Assembly: GCA_944989445.1 (NCBI GenBank)
Contig: CALYLW010000129.1
Span: 1,134,415 to 1,198,414, forward strand
Direction: 5' to 3'
Length of the DNA stretch: 64,000 nt
Source of the DNA: Ampullaceana balthica
Taxonomy: Eukaryota; Mollusca; Gastropoda; Lymnaeidae
This document shows positions 11,779 through 23,239 of the stretch, piece by piece. The translations under genes and the position numbers were made by a program. The number at the start of each line of letters is the position of its first letter. The stretch's first letter is position 1. Under the pieces are notes generated by a model that was not told where the DNA came from, did not search any database, and worked only from the letters and a program-made list of their open reading frames with translations.

Positions 11779-12324
11779 GTCTAAACAACTCTCATTTCAA
11801 TATGATCGATGCCAGAACCTCAACTTTTGTAAAACACCATAACTCAGACTGTCTTAATGTGATAGGCAAATACAAAAACATTTTACTTTACATATCCAAT
11901 GTCATATTTCATTCCTACCCACAGTCATCTGTTTTTGTAAATGCTCAGCATCAGTAATTATAGTTAAATATACCTATGTACTGTCTTATATATCAAACTG
12001 AATGTTTTATACATTTTTAAGAACATTAACATTAGTTTCTATAAAAGGTGAGGACTTAAAGTAATTATATCATTTACCCTGAATATGAAATATATAAAAT
12101 ATGGGTTTGAAAAGGGTGTGATACACTTTTCATGCTTTTTCTGCATTATTTTTTTGACAAATTATATTGAAGTATGTTTAGAAATGTTATTTTCCAGGAT
12201 GTGTGGAAAAATTATCTTTAAGTCAAGCTGTCATTAAAAAAAAATTTAATTATGAGTCAATGTGTTTAGCTTATATTTCTTTTTTCTTAGATTTTAAAAA
12301 TTATTTTTTAAAATGCATATTAAA

Positions 12325-12410
12325 AAAGTTCAAAATTCAGCTGCCAGGCTAGTTCTTAAGGCAAAAAAAACAACAACACAACCATATCATTGCATTGCCT
12401 TCTTTATTTG
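12325..12410 (+). repeat. Small LINE fragment (reverse transcriptase C-terminal region)
   Basis: The sequence around 12329-12365 reads VQNSAARLVLKAKK in one frame, identical in peptide to the LINE copy at 56570-56610. Only about 85 bp is recognisable and both flanks diverge, so it is an old truncated piece. Confidence 0.6.
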
Positions 12411-12944
12411 TATTTAGTGGTATATGAACAAATAAGCTTAATGAGTTATTTTTCAGGCTAGCCAAGTAACTTGAATGGAAAAAAAATTAGTATCTCAAAT
12501 TTAGTCACTATTAAAATTTCTTTTAAAAGGAGAAAAAAAAACCCTGTAAATATGCTTTCACAATAAACTCTTTGAAGCATGTGAATCAAATTCCTGAAAC
12601 TGCAATTTCTCTTGTACAGAGCAGTTTTACTGTAAATTTATTCATTTAATTTGCGTGACCTTGTTACTTGAACTTTTTTTTGTGGTAAGCTTAAATTTTT
12701 ATTTCAAATGATTCTTTAAAATATTTATGTATCTATAAACAATTTTAGATATTAAATATTTGTACATAATTTTATTATATTGATTCGCTTACCGCATAAG
12801 TGAATAAAATTGTTCATTCGATTCAAATTATTATCAGGCTATTTTAAAAAAGGTATAAAGTATTGCAATTTTTTTTATCTATTGAGTCAAACTTCTCCAT
12901 AATCCTAAAGATAATGAAAACCTAATGAAAAGAACCATTTTCTC

Positions 12945-13075
12945 AAATTACCTCGCCAACACCAGGACATGAACCTTTGCCTTGGCTACTTAAGAACCAA
13001 TCCAAATCCAGAAAAATGACAAAAACCTTTTCCAAAGTACTGGAACAGGCTAAAGCCAGTGATGTTAAAGAGGTG
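12945..13075 (+). other. Unassigned exon-like open stretch
   Basis: An open frame reads GHEPLPWLLKNQSKSRKM, then a Lys/Ala-rich helix-like segment ending KASDVKEV. A possible acceptor CCAACACCAG lies before it and GAG|GTGGGG could serve as a donor. The codon use and composition look more coding-like than the surroundings. I do not recognise the peptide; it could be an exon of a plus-strand gene or an old transposon piece. Confidence 0.2.
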
Positions 13076-13530
13076 GGGAGTCATTCATCCATGTCAAAAA
13101 TATTATTTATTATTATTATTTTTAAAAAAACATTAAAGCCTACTTTTAGAAAGTCAATAACATGCTGAAGGATATACAATTTACCGAATTTTAAAATAAG
13201 TACTTTAAGCAATCAATTTAGTTAAGAAGCTAATAACTGATGTATGAGTAAATATAAAATTTCTTTAAAACTAGTCATAACTAAAACTGAATCTATGGAC
13301 TTGTTAGTAGTAGACATTTGTAATGGATTGTCTAAAAGTTAATATAATATTATGGCTTGTCTCTCCAAGACTGAATAAGACGGAACATGATTGAACAAGA
13401 TGGAATTGAATAACATCAAGACATAAAATAAATTTCCAAATTGGGGTGAATATAAAATAGTAAGCGAATGGTTCTCAGTCGTTTGGGCACTGTGGAGGTC
13501 AAACAACCCTTTCAAATGGTTAGACTAAGA

Positions 13531-14275
13531 AAGGGGTGTCCAAAGTCCAGCCAGCCCGCAGGCCAAATGCTGGCCGCATAAACGTTTTAACTGGCCTGCG
13601 GCTCATGTTTAAATACTTGACTCATGGATTAATTGTTTCAAAGACATTATATTTATAAGCAAATGCAAAATTATGGTCTGTCTTGTGTACGATGACAGTA
13701 AAATCGATGACATTTTATTGTTTACAAATGTTGATATTGATTACAAAAATCAATTAACTTATGTGCAGTTATGTCACTTATGTTTACCAATTTTGATGAC
13801 TTCTGATGGCAAAAATCAATGACGTAAATTTGTTTTCGATCTTTTTTAGGTTTGCAACTCGAAAAGAAAATTAATGTTACATCGATGTACTTAAAATTAT
13901 AAAAAAAATTTATAAACATTTTCCACTTTAATAATACACATGTATTGTTTTAAGGTACATAGTATAAATAAATATCTTGAGTAATTTATAATGATAGAAT
14001 AAGATAGTTTTTAAGTTCAGAAAATCGTGATAGCAGTGCCCCCTTTTTTCTCCACAAAATATAACTCTTTGCAAAAACAAACAAATTTTTAAAAAATAAA
14101 TAAAATATTTTTTTTAAATATTGAATAACAAAAACAAACAACAATCAAACTTATCGCCTAATTGAAAAGCCTGTTAGTTTGTCTTAAACTTTAAGTACGT
14201 CATTTTGGTTTATTATATTAATGGCTTTTACTTCATGGAAGACAGCCATCTTTGCAAAAAGTTTGGCCGCCCCTG
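13531..14275. mobile_element. Non-autonomous hAT (CAGGGGTGTCC family)
   Basis: The left end AAGGGGTGTCCAAAGTCC and right end GTTTGGCCGCCCCTG are flanked by the exact 8-bp duplication GACTAAGA (13523-13530, 14276-14283). The first about 120 bases align by eye with the end of the element at 10400-11778, so it is a deletion derivative of that family. There is no transposase frame. Confidence 0.8.
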
Positions 14276-14351
14276 GACTAAGACCATAGGAAAATGTGTA
14301 TTTTTGTTAATAGTTATATTTATATAGTATACTATACTTTTGTATAGTACA

Positions 14352-14430
14352 TCAGGGGAGAGAAAACTGTGGCCTATTACAGGGTTCTGTGTGGCCCTTG
14401 GGAGCTAGCAGCAAATTAAAAAACATCCAT
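14352..14430. repeat. Isolated hAT-like terminus
   Basis: CAGGGGAGAGAAACTGTGGC-like sequence (CAGGGGAGAGAAAACTGTGG here) followed by TGGCCC motifs resembles hAT termini. No partner end was found, so this is a truncated or diverged copy. Confidence 0.3.
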
Positions 14431-14838
14431 AAATTTATGCTTAAATCGACCATTACGTATTTAAACTGAGGCTAACATTTTTAGGTGTGGTCGTTTAACA
14501 TTTCCAGACCCACTCTACAGTATATAATTACACTGAACCCTTCAAAATAAAAATAAGATTAAATTTAACAATATTTGTTTATCTTTAGGCCGATGCCTTT
14601 GTTACTTTGTGTTTTTATTAGTAAATTAAAATAATTAATATTGATATTAAAAACACTTATTATTAGCTAAATTGATACTTATTTTATATCCAACCACCAA
14701 AAAAATGTTTCTATTTTTTTGGTATTAACTTTGGCAACACCACAATACTTAGGCTACTACTATTAGATGCAGAGGCATCGATAGGGTAGGTGTCACCTGG
14801 GGCGGTAGCTCATGGTGTCACCCCTTCACAACTGAAGG

Positions 14839-15213
14839 AGCCGTCCATAAATGACGTCACGCGAGGTTGCCGATTTTTACCCCACACTCCCCCAGCGTCA
14901 TACTTTGTCACAAAACTTAGACCCCCACCCCTTTTTAAAGATATGACGTAACAAAGCTTTGAACCAAGCCCTATTTTCTAAATAAAAATTAGCATGTTGA
15001 AAATTATTTTTTGTCATTTAAATATGTATTTAGGGTAAGTCTATACTCTAATATCGTAACACGCATGAAGCCATTGAAAAAGTCATTAAATAAATGGTAA
15101 GCAATCAAATATTTAAGTGGAACTTTTATTTAAAGTTGCGCCTTTTTGATGTGACGTCACATTTTTTAAACACACCCTCCCCCTCGTCACATATCATCAC
15201 AGATGCGTGACCC
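14839..15213. repeat. Harbinger-like MITE, right end lost
   Basis: It begins GGAGCCGTCCATAAATGACG, the same terminus as at 22912, 58718 and 63325. Inside are TGACGTCAC motifs and CCCTCCCCCTCGTCACA as in the other copies, but the terminal GACGTCATTTATGGACGGCC is missing. The piece ends where the next element begins near 15214. Confidence 0.6.
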
Positions 15214-15220
15214 CGTCCCC

Positions 15221-16545
15221 CTATGGCGGATTAAAAGGGAGGTGCTGAACGGGCTAAAGCCAGGGGCCCCCAATAATTTAAGGTCCCCCAAACTTATTAT
15301 AGTGTATAATAAAGATGCAGGTAAATGTTTGTATGAATCCCTGAAAATGCCTTGGACAGTCGTACGGCAATGCTGCAAATATGAGTAGGAAGTATAACGG
15401 AAACCAGGCTATTCTTAGTGAGAAGTGCAGTGTTGCTCATTATGTGCCGTGCACCACTCATTCCCTTAATTTGGTTGGGAAAAGTGCAGCAGGTTGCCCT
15501 GCTGCAGTCAGATATTTTGTCTTCTGCAAAATCTTTATCCCCGACTTGTTGCATCTGCTCATTGTTGACAGGTACTTCAAAAACACATGAAATCGATACA
15601 TGTTAAGCCTTTTTCTGACACAAGATGGTCAGCCTGGCATGATGCTATAAGGTCTGTTAATAACTCATACCATGAGAATATCGCAGCACTGGAAGAATTA
15701 GCAACAAACGAAAATCAGCCATATGACTGTCGACTTGAAGCGGAAGGATTTTTAAAGGAACTTGAACAACTGGGAGTCGCTATTTTACTTGAAATTTGGG
15801 AAGCAATTTTAGAAAGGAAGTCTCTCATTGAGTTTGTTAAAAGAAAGCATTCTTAATTTGATTCCTATAAAGACAAAGGAAAGGACAAGTCCGTGGTAAA
15901 ATAAAAGTAAAATCAATCTTCAATGCTATAAAAAATATACATAAACAGAAAGCGTCAGTTTGATAAAGAGACATCACCAAAACAGTATTCTCCCTGAGAC
16001 AAAAAATTCCAGATTGAGGTATTTCTGGTAATCATTGACAACCTTTCTTAAGCCCTACATCATCGGTTAGGCGCATATAAATACATCCATGAGAAATTTG
16101 GCTTTCTCACAAACCTAACTGAGCTCAGCAATATCGCCATCCGATGTGCAGGAGCCAATTTAATGGAAGAATGTTCAAGTGATTTCAAAGACTTCTTACC
16201 TCCAGAATTAGTCCAATTTTCAGAACTCTTAAAAAAGTTATTGTCCAGGCCCAGGCTCAGGGTAAGAAAAAGGAAGTAGCCCAATGTGAAACTCAAAACA
16301 GGTGCACAGAGTTGACATTTTTACTGCTCTTGAATGAGCTCAATTTCACACAGTCCTTTACAAATGTACACACTTCGCATCTATCTTTCAATGATTACAT
16401 CAAACTGCAGCAGAGAACGATACTTTTCAAAGTTGAAAAGAATATAAAATGATTTAGAATGTACATGGGACAACAAAGACTGAATATGCTCTCTCTAATG
16501 AGCATTGAAAAGGAACTTACTTAGCTTTACTGACTTGATTGTAAA
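15221..16545 (+). pseudogene. Broken ZMYM1-like hAT transposase
   Basis: hAT transposases cut and paste DNA using an RNase-H fold split by a helical insert, with a C-terminal dimerisation domain. Fragments in changing frames include AHYVPCTTHSLNLVGKSAAG (15430-15500), KPFSDTRWSAWHDAIRSVNN (15605-15665) with the family 'TRWSA' motif, ENIAALEELATNENQPYDCR, FSELLKKLLS (about 16215) and a C-terminal SNCSRERYFSKLKR (about 16400). Many stops and frameshifts separate them. The left terminal sequence at about 15221 (CCTATGGCGGA, then CGGGCTAAAGCCAGGGGCCC) recurs inverted at 54070-54143. It is not functional. Confidence 0.75.
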
Positions 16546-16679
16546 CTTGGCCATGAGAAAAATTCCCGAACGAAAGTTGTAGGTGGAAATAATAATAATA
16601 CATATTTTCCAATAAATTGTTGATTTCAAATAGAGAAAACAATTCGTTACCCCATGAAAATTTTAAATTTAATTTTAAA

Positions 16680-17136
16680 AAACGTAAAAAAACAAGTTTT
16701 TGACTATAAATCCTTTATGTACGAGACATGTTCATTATAATACGCAGCGCAAGACCATCCAAAAATACAAAATTGCAGTTGTGTCGTAAAACATGTTTAA
16801 TATAATGCGCACCGATCAGGAATATGTTTATAAAAAGTGTTGTCAATAAAATATGCGCCTTATTGCGCGACAGAAAGGTTGTTCAATATAATACGCACCG
16901 CGACACTCTATCTCAAAAAATAACATGATACACAGAAATAAATAAAATAATCTAAAAATTCAATAATTTAATTACAGAACATGCGATCGATCTGAAATTT
17001 TGATACATCGTTTTTATCATCTGCACAAAACTGCCTGCAAAATTTCAGCTCGCTAGCTTACGAGGAAGTGGGTTAAAAATCGATCCAAAGTTTTGGCGAC
17101 AAGCAACCAGACACCACAAGTTAATTTAAAGGATTT
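16680..17136 (+). repeat. AAATCCTTTAT repeat unit (single dispersed copy)
   Basis: It starts CGTAAAAAAACAAGTTTTTG, then AAATCCTTTATGTACGAG, and ends TTAATTTAAAGGATTT. Internally it carries iterated ATAATACGCACCG-like words. It is the same unit that appears four times at 34.66-37.07 kb. A short mariner-type end (GTAAGTCGGGATGGAACTG) follows it at 17200-17235. Confidence 0.75.
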
Positions 17137-17589
17137 AAAAATACGGAATAACGCGTAATATTATTCTTTATGGGGGCGCGTTCGTAACCACAAAACAGCG
17201 TAAGTCGGGATGGAACTGTTGTAACCGAAGGACTACCTGTATATAAACATGCATATCTATGCTTTCAGGCCTTTAATAAATATATATATAACAAAATATT
17301 AACTCAACAATATTGAATTCATAATTTTCCTGGAGGACAACATAAACAAAGAAAACCCATCTTTTGATTTTTTGGGGGAATAAAAATCGTAGCCCCCCCT
17401 CCCCCCATCCCACTGTTGTGGATGGACTCACGAGGTGGAATTCGTCCACGGTGTCAGTGTGTCAAAGCCCAAATGGCTTTATATCTTTTAAAATATAACA
17501 AGGCCGTACGCAGGGGGGTTCGTACGTTCGAACGAACCCCCTTTCGCGAATGTGTGCCCTTTTTTTCTTTTGTTGTAAAAAATAAATCT

Positions 17590-18840
17590 TGACATGATTG
17601 AGAGATTTGTTGATCCCACTACAGAATATGAGGGGCCAGTGTTGTGATGGCGCTGCATCTATGTTAGGCAGTGTCTCGGAAGTTCAAGCGCGTTTTCTGG
17701 GAGTGGCCCCTTTGGTTGTATACACAAACTGCAGCAATCATGCTTTAAAGCTATTGATCACGCATTCGTGCAGACTTCCCAATGTGCGTAACATGATTGA
17801 CAAATTAAAAGAAACCTGCATGTTTTTTTAACAACATCCCAAAACGCGAAGCCTTGTTAAAAAACATCATACAAACAAGTCTTTGACAGTGCTAAACGAA
17901 AGGCACTTCACATTTGTACAAATCAAGATGGGCTGAGCGCCACAAAGCATACAAACACTTCTATTAATCGTATGTTTACATTTTTCTCTTGAGATAATTT
18001 CAGTGCCACGATGAAAACACAACGACCAAGGATTTGATCCAATTTTGACTACAAATGGTGATTGGGACACGGACAGTAAGTCTCCAGCAACGTCACTTCT
18101 TCATTCCTTGTGTAACTTCACATTTATTGTGACGTTTGTTGTAAAGTACAAACTGTTATCTAGGCTGGAAGGAATAACAGTCGAACTTCAGAAAGAAGCG
18201 ATTTACATAATTCAGGCTATGTCACTTATCGAAAACGTTAAGGAAGAGTTTAGAGAGATTAGAACAAATTTAGATTCTTATTTGTAAAACACTTATGATG
18301 ACTTATGATCATATCATTATCATGGCGCAGTCTGTTGGAGCTGAAGCTTCAATGCCAAGAATTGCTAAGCAGCAAATCTACCTAAGCAATGTGTGCGTAG
18401 AAACGCCAATGCAACATTATCTGCGGAATTTAATTAATCCATTTCTGGAGCACATCATTGCTGAACTAGATATGCTGTTCTCTGGCTTAACCAGGACATC
18501 CTTACAAATATTAGCTCTTGTGCCAAGTGCTGTTAGAAATTGTATGTATGAAGATCTGAAAGGCGATGTGTATTTATATGAGCAAGATCTGCCTTCACCA
18601 GAAGTGCTGCCCTAAGGGTTTACCGGGTGGAAATTGAGGTTCAGTCAATGGGAAGAGTCAAAGCTAACAAATAATTGCATGAAAGCTATAAAACATTGCA
18701 ATGAATCGATGTATCCAAAAATGTATTGCTTACTGAAAATCGCGTATGTGATTCCTGTGCCTGTAACAACCTTCGCGTGTGAGCGAAGGTTCAGTGCATG
18801 CATCACTACGCTTTCAATATCAACGAAAACAGTGTTTTAG
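17590..18840 (+). pseudogene. ZMYM1-like hAT transposase, degraded
   Basis: Open pieces at 17598-17831, 18045-18287, 18295-18615 and 18634-18840 read in order like one transposase. They contain GQCCDGAASMLGSVSEVQAR and YTNCSNHALKLL (RNase-H-fold core), LHSLCNFTFIVTF, MQHYLRNLINPFLEHIIAEL, and a C-terminal VTTFACERRFSA, the hAT dimerisation motif. Stops and frameshifts separate the pieces and the N-terminal zinc finger is absent. The terminal inverted repeats of the same element enclose it, so this is probably its own former transposase. Confidence 0.75.
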
Positions 18841-19276
18841 AGATATTTGTTAACAAAAACCCAAGAAGGGTTTACATCGAAGATGTTCTAAAATAAACCT
18901 CATAGCATTGTTGTCTTCCGCCTTGTCAGTTCTGTACCATAATGTATGTACAGTAATTCAAATTTCTTTAACGCTAGCGCCTGCAGATTTCATTATTAAT
19001 AGGAAAAGAAAAGAATGATCGAGTACTTGCATTTTTAAATAAAATACTATTTTGGTAGCTTTTATTTACAGTGTTAATTATTTATTGTATGAAAACCTAC
19101 TTTTTTGGTCACTGTAAGAACTCATTTAAAAAAAATAATAATTTTTAAACGAGGCAAAAAAGACGAGAAGTTTAATCAACACCCTCAATAATAATTCATA
19201 AGTACAGAATTATTGATTAATCATTATCACCCAAATTTGAAGTCATAGCATCATATATTGTAGGTACAGTCAAACA

Positions 19277-19313
19277 TCTCATAACGAGATTATGCGAAAA
19301 TCTCGTTATGAGA
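19277..19313. repeat. Perfect 15-bp palindrome (hairpin)
   Basis: TCTCATAACGAGATT is followed after 7 bases by its exact complement AATCTCGTTATGAGA. It sits inside the element at 17499-19391. It could be the two ends of a tiny mariner-type MITE that lost its middle, or a hairpin. Confidence 0.7.
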
Positions 19314-19718
19314 GGTTAGCCTTATCTTAACATGAAATGCCTTCGCGACAAGTTTGCGAACCCCCCTTAAAAAATTCTGGGTACGGCCTTGTATAAGATA
19401 CTGCCTGTTTCATGTCCATGCTTTTTTAAAGATCGATCCACTGCCTCTGTTTTTTCTTTCCTTTTTTCCTAATTTGTTTTAATGTTGTTTGTGTTGTTGG
19501 GACTGTTTTATTATTGTAAGTTAACTGATATTTTCATAATAAAAAGTTTTATTCGTGTTCAATGTACTTTATTGTATTTCTTAATTACTTTATAGATGAA
19601 AAAAATGTGTCTTCTTTTTTTTGACATAAAATCGTACTCAGTAAAATGTTGGGTTTGGATGTCACCCCTGATGGGTGTCACCCGGAGCGCACCCCCTAGC
19701 GACGCCACTGATTAGATG

Positions 19719-22700
19719 GCTATGGACTTCTCCCACTTACCACGATAAATATTAAATTAATTAGTATTAAAATCATGATGTGTATTATATTAATATTGGT
19801 AGTAAAAAGTATTAGTAATTAAAAAAAAGTATTAGTCTATTAGTATTAGGCTTGGCACTAGCTAAGCTAAGGCAGTTTGTTATTTACTGTTATTGTTATC
19901 AAGATCAAGAAGGCAAGTCTAAGTCAAACTTGACTTAAATTTAATTTTTTAAGCCTAAGTGCCCTAAGCCCTAAGCCTAAGCTTCACTAGACTAGAACAC
20001 TACTACAACTATTGACTACAAATAGTACTATGTCATACTGATACTGAATCATACTCATTAGTAGAACATAATCACAAGTAAGAGACAAAATGAATTAAAA
20101 TTCAGTCCTAAGTGAACTGAATTTACTGAAGTCTAATTAAGAAGTACAGTGTAATTACTAATTATAGTGCAGAAGGCTAAATGGGCCACATGGCTGAATG
20201 CCATAGCTATACTATACTTTAAACCACAGGATAGTGTTTTAAAAAATAGTGTAATAATTAATTATTATACCTAGTCTGTCCTAGTTGCCTAGTTATTTAG
20301 TATGGAGACAATGTAGTCTTGGACTTGACTTAAACTTAAATGACTGACTTAGTAGTTAACTTAGTCTTAGTGGAAGTAGTGGTTCAGTGGTTAACTTTCA
20401 CTAGGCTATACTATAACTATACTAGACTATACACTATATTATTATATAAACTTATAAACTATATTACTTACTTAGCAGAGTAGTAGTAGACTTATTTATT
20501 AGTACTACTAATATTACTATTCTCTAGACTCTAGACTCTAGACACTCTATCTAAATCTAGTACTACTACTACTTTTACCACTACTACTACTAGTTTAGTA
20601 TACTAGTATAGCATAGGCTTTAAACTAAGTAACTAGGCTTAGTAAGAAGTAGTCTATTCTTATTAAAAAGTTATTACTTAATTATAATTACTTAAATTAC
20701 CTGCGTTGAGACTGCCACATTGTTCACAATGTAACATTAGATTTGACTAGGACTAGGTATATTATGATTAAATTGACATCACATATATATTAATCATAAT
20801 TATTTAAATTATCATTTGAACACTGTTGTCAGTACTAGTACTCTTCAGTTAACTAAGAGACCATTAGCAGTTAGCAGTATAGTGTAGTATAGTATAGATT
20901 TTATTTTTTTAATTCCGGTGACTACTAAAAAATGGGTCCCTCCAAGTTCTATTTTTAAATAAATAAATAAAACTAGTTAACTTAGTAACCTAGGCACTGA
21001 GGCACAGACTATGCCATAGTTTAGTAAAACACAACCAGACAACCAGGTATTATATTATCATTATATCATTATATATACTATGCCTATACTGTAAGTATAA
21101 GTGATAAAGTAAAGTATTACTTTGAACTTAGAAACATCCTAAAACATTATCAGCTTAAATCTTAAATAATATCGACTTGGGTTTGAGCAAGGATTATCAG
21201 TTAAAGCTAATCATACAGTAGTGACTAATACTAATAGTTAATAGCAATCCTAAAATTTACCGCTAAAATATTACGAGGTGTTTTCTTTATTCCACACCAA
21301 TCAACGAACTGGCATACAAAATTGAACTCTTGACCTCACGTACATCTAGTATCTTCTGGCTTAAAAATATATAAATTCTCCTAAATTTAATTACAATTTT
21401 TATTTATATGCTGATTTTTAAGGGTTATTAATTAAATACGCTTTTACTTTTACAAGTACCAACAGTACAAGTACAAGTTTGTTGCCTTAAATTTAATACC
21501 GTGGTCGAGGTATTTAATATATAAATATATTATATTATATATATATATAATATATATATATATATAGTATTTAACTAGACTAGTTACTATTACTAAATTT
21601 ACTAGTCTCGAGATTTAAATTTAGAGTTGATAAAATTATTAAAAATACATGTTCATGTACATAGACATAACTTTGACATCACCACTAATACGACTTATTA
21701 CTCATACTCATATGTCATTACAAGGACTGCGCCCGAACACACTTGCCATCTTGCCTTTCGGCTTGGGCTTGACGATCAGTCACGACAATATTTCAATATC
21801 AATATAGTTTCACTGGTCAGGCGTTTTTCTTCTTTTTTTTTAAATTCCCCTCCCACCCCCTAAACCGGCTAAACGGTTTCAATTATATTATTTATATTAG
21901 TCATTATCATTATCTTATTTAATTATGTTAATTAATTAAGTAGTAAAGTAAAAGTAACAATTAAAAACTGAAACAGTAAATAAATTTAGAGTATTTTCGG
22001 TCTTGAACTTAAGTCTAAGTATGACATGAATGATTGAAATGTTCAAACAAAAAATGGCACATCTAAGGTTCAGTGTTCATTTCAGTCATGATTCAATGAA
22101 TTTTTTAAAAATAAAAATAGGCAACTGGGCCACTAATAAAGCAAATACATTAAACCGGTCTCTAGGCTAGGACTAGGATGGTGGGGTTTCTCCACGAGTT
22201 TGTAGTAGTGCATTTATGATTTAAATAATATTTTTTAAAACAAACCTTGAATACTTTTACCGGCTTGGTTGAGTTATTTGTAAACAATGGTCCAAATGGG
22301 GAAAAAGAAGTAATCATTTAACACATTATAAATAGTATATTAAATTCCATGGGCTGCCGGTTCCTATCAGTGTTAGTGTACAATTCAACATCGCCCCATA
22401 GAGCCGCTAGTCGACTGAGTTCTTTCGGCTACCTGATTGGCTGGCTTAAAAGGTCAAAGTTAAACTATTATAATAGGCAATAGGCATAGGGAGTTTGTGT
22501 CTAAACACAACATGTTTTTGCTATACTATAATAAATTAAAAACACTTCAATATATTCGTTTTGTGTAATTAAGCATAAATAGGCCGGCCTTAGGGGAAGG
22601 CGAACGAGGCAACTGCCTTGGGCCCCGCGCTTTTCAGGCCCCCACGCTTCGACTAAACATTTTTACTACTTTTTACAATTTTACTACTATTACTAATTAC

Positions 22701-22911
22701 GTAATACTTGTTTTTTTATAACAGTATCCAGAAAACTTTTTGTTTTCATGATGAAATAATTAGAAAAATATCGTACTAATATAATAAAATATTATAATCA
22801 TCCTAATGTAAAAAGTATTTTTACTAGAGCATTTCAGTAATCATTTATGGAGTCAGGATAACATTTTAAATAAGAAAACACCATTTTTAGGGCTTTAACC
22901 TGCTATGGTAA
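19719..22911. other. Gene-free low-complexity AT-rich tract
   Basis: Nothing coding is seen. From about 19980 to 20680 the sequence is dominated by ACTA/TAGT words (for example CTAGACTCTAGACTCTAGAC at 20526-20545 and ACTACTACTACTACT-like runs), and a (TA)n tract lies at about 21515-21567. A lone transposon-like end with GGGCCCCGCGC lies near 22580-22640. Confidence 0.5.
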
Positions 22912-22990
22912 GGGGCCGTCCATAAATGACGTCACGCACCTAAAAAAAAGGGGGGAGGGGCAGGGGGAAACACTTTTGTGACGATGCGTG

Positions 22991-23170
22991 CAGTGCCGTC
23001 TTAACGCATAGGCACGTTGGGCATTTGCCCGGGGGCCCATGAGCATAGGGGCCCCATGGGAATATGTTTATTTATACATATTATGTATATTTATGTTTTT
23101 ATTCCTGCGGGGAAGGGGCCCAACACTATTTCTTTGCCCGGGGGCCCAAACTGGTGTAAAGACGGCTCTG
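22991..23170. mobile_element. Short hAT MITE
   Basis: The ends CAGTGCCGTCTTAACGC and GTAAAGACGGCTCTG are inverted repeats with the exact 8-bp duplication GATGCGTG on both sides (22983-22990, 23171-23178). The body is rich in GGGGCCC. It is 180 bp with no coding capacity, nested in the Harbinger-like element. Confidence 0.85.
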
Positions 23171-23239
23171 GATGCGTGACGAGGGGGAGGGAGGGGGTTT
23201 GAAGAAATGTGACGTCACAACAAAAGGGTAACTTTAAAT

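Larger units (their letters stand above)
17499..19391 (+). mobile_element. hAT-like element with CAAGGCCGTACGC ends and 5-bp duplication
   Basis: The left end CAAGGCCGTACGCAGGGGGG and right end (inverse) CAAGGCCGTACCCAG are flanked by TATAA on both sides (17494-17498 and 19392-19396). Within it the plus strand carries broken ZMYM1-like hAT transposase exons. A 5-bp rather than 8-bp duplication is unusual for the elements in this window. Confidence 0.7.
14770..19710. mobile_element. GTGACACC-family hAT MITE inflated by nested insertions
   Basis: The outer ends CAGAGGCATCGATAGGG and CCCCCTAGCGACGCCACTG, with GGTGTCACC subterminal repeats, are flanked by the exact 8-bp duplication ATTAGATG (14762-14769 and 19711-19718). 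Family members at 32324-32522 and 55313-55514 are about 200 bp. This copy is 4.9 kb because other elements sit inside it: a Harbinger-like piece, a ZMYM1-like hAT, an AAATCCTTTAT unit and a second hAT with its own duplication. Confidence 0.8.
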
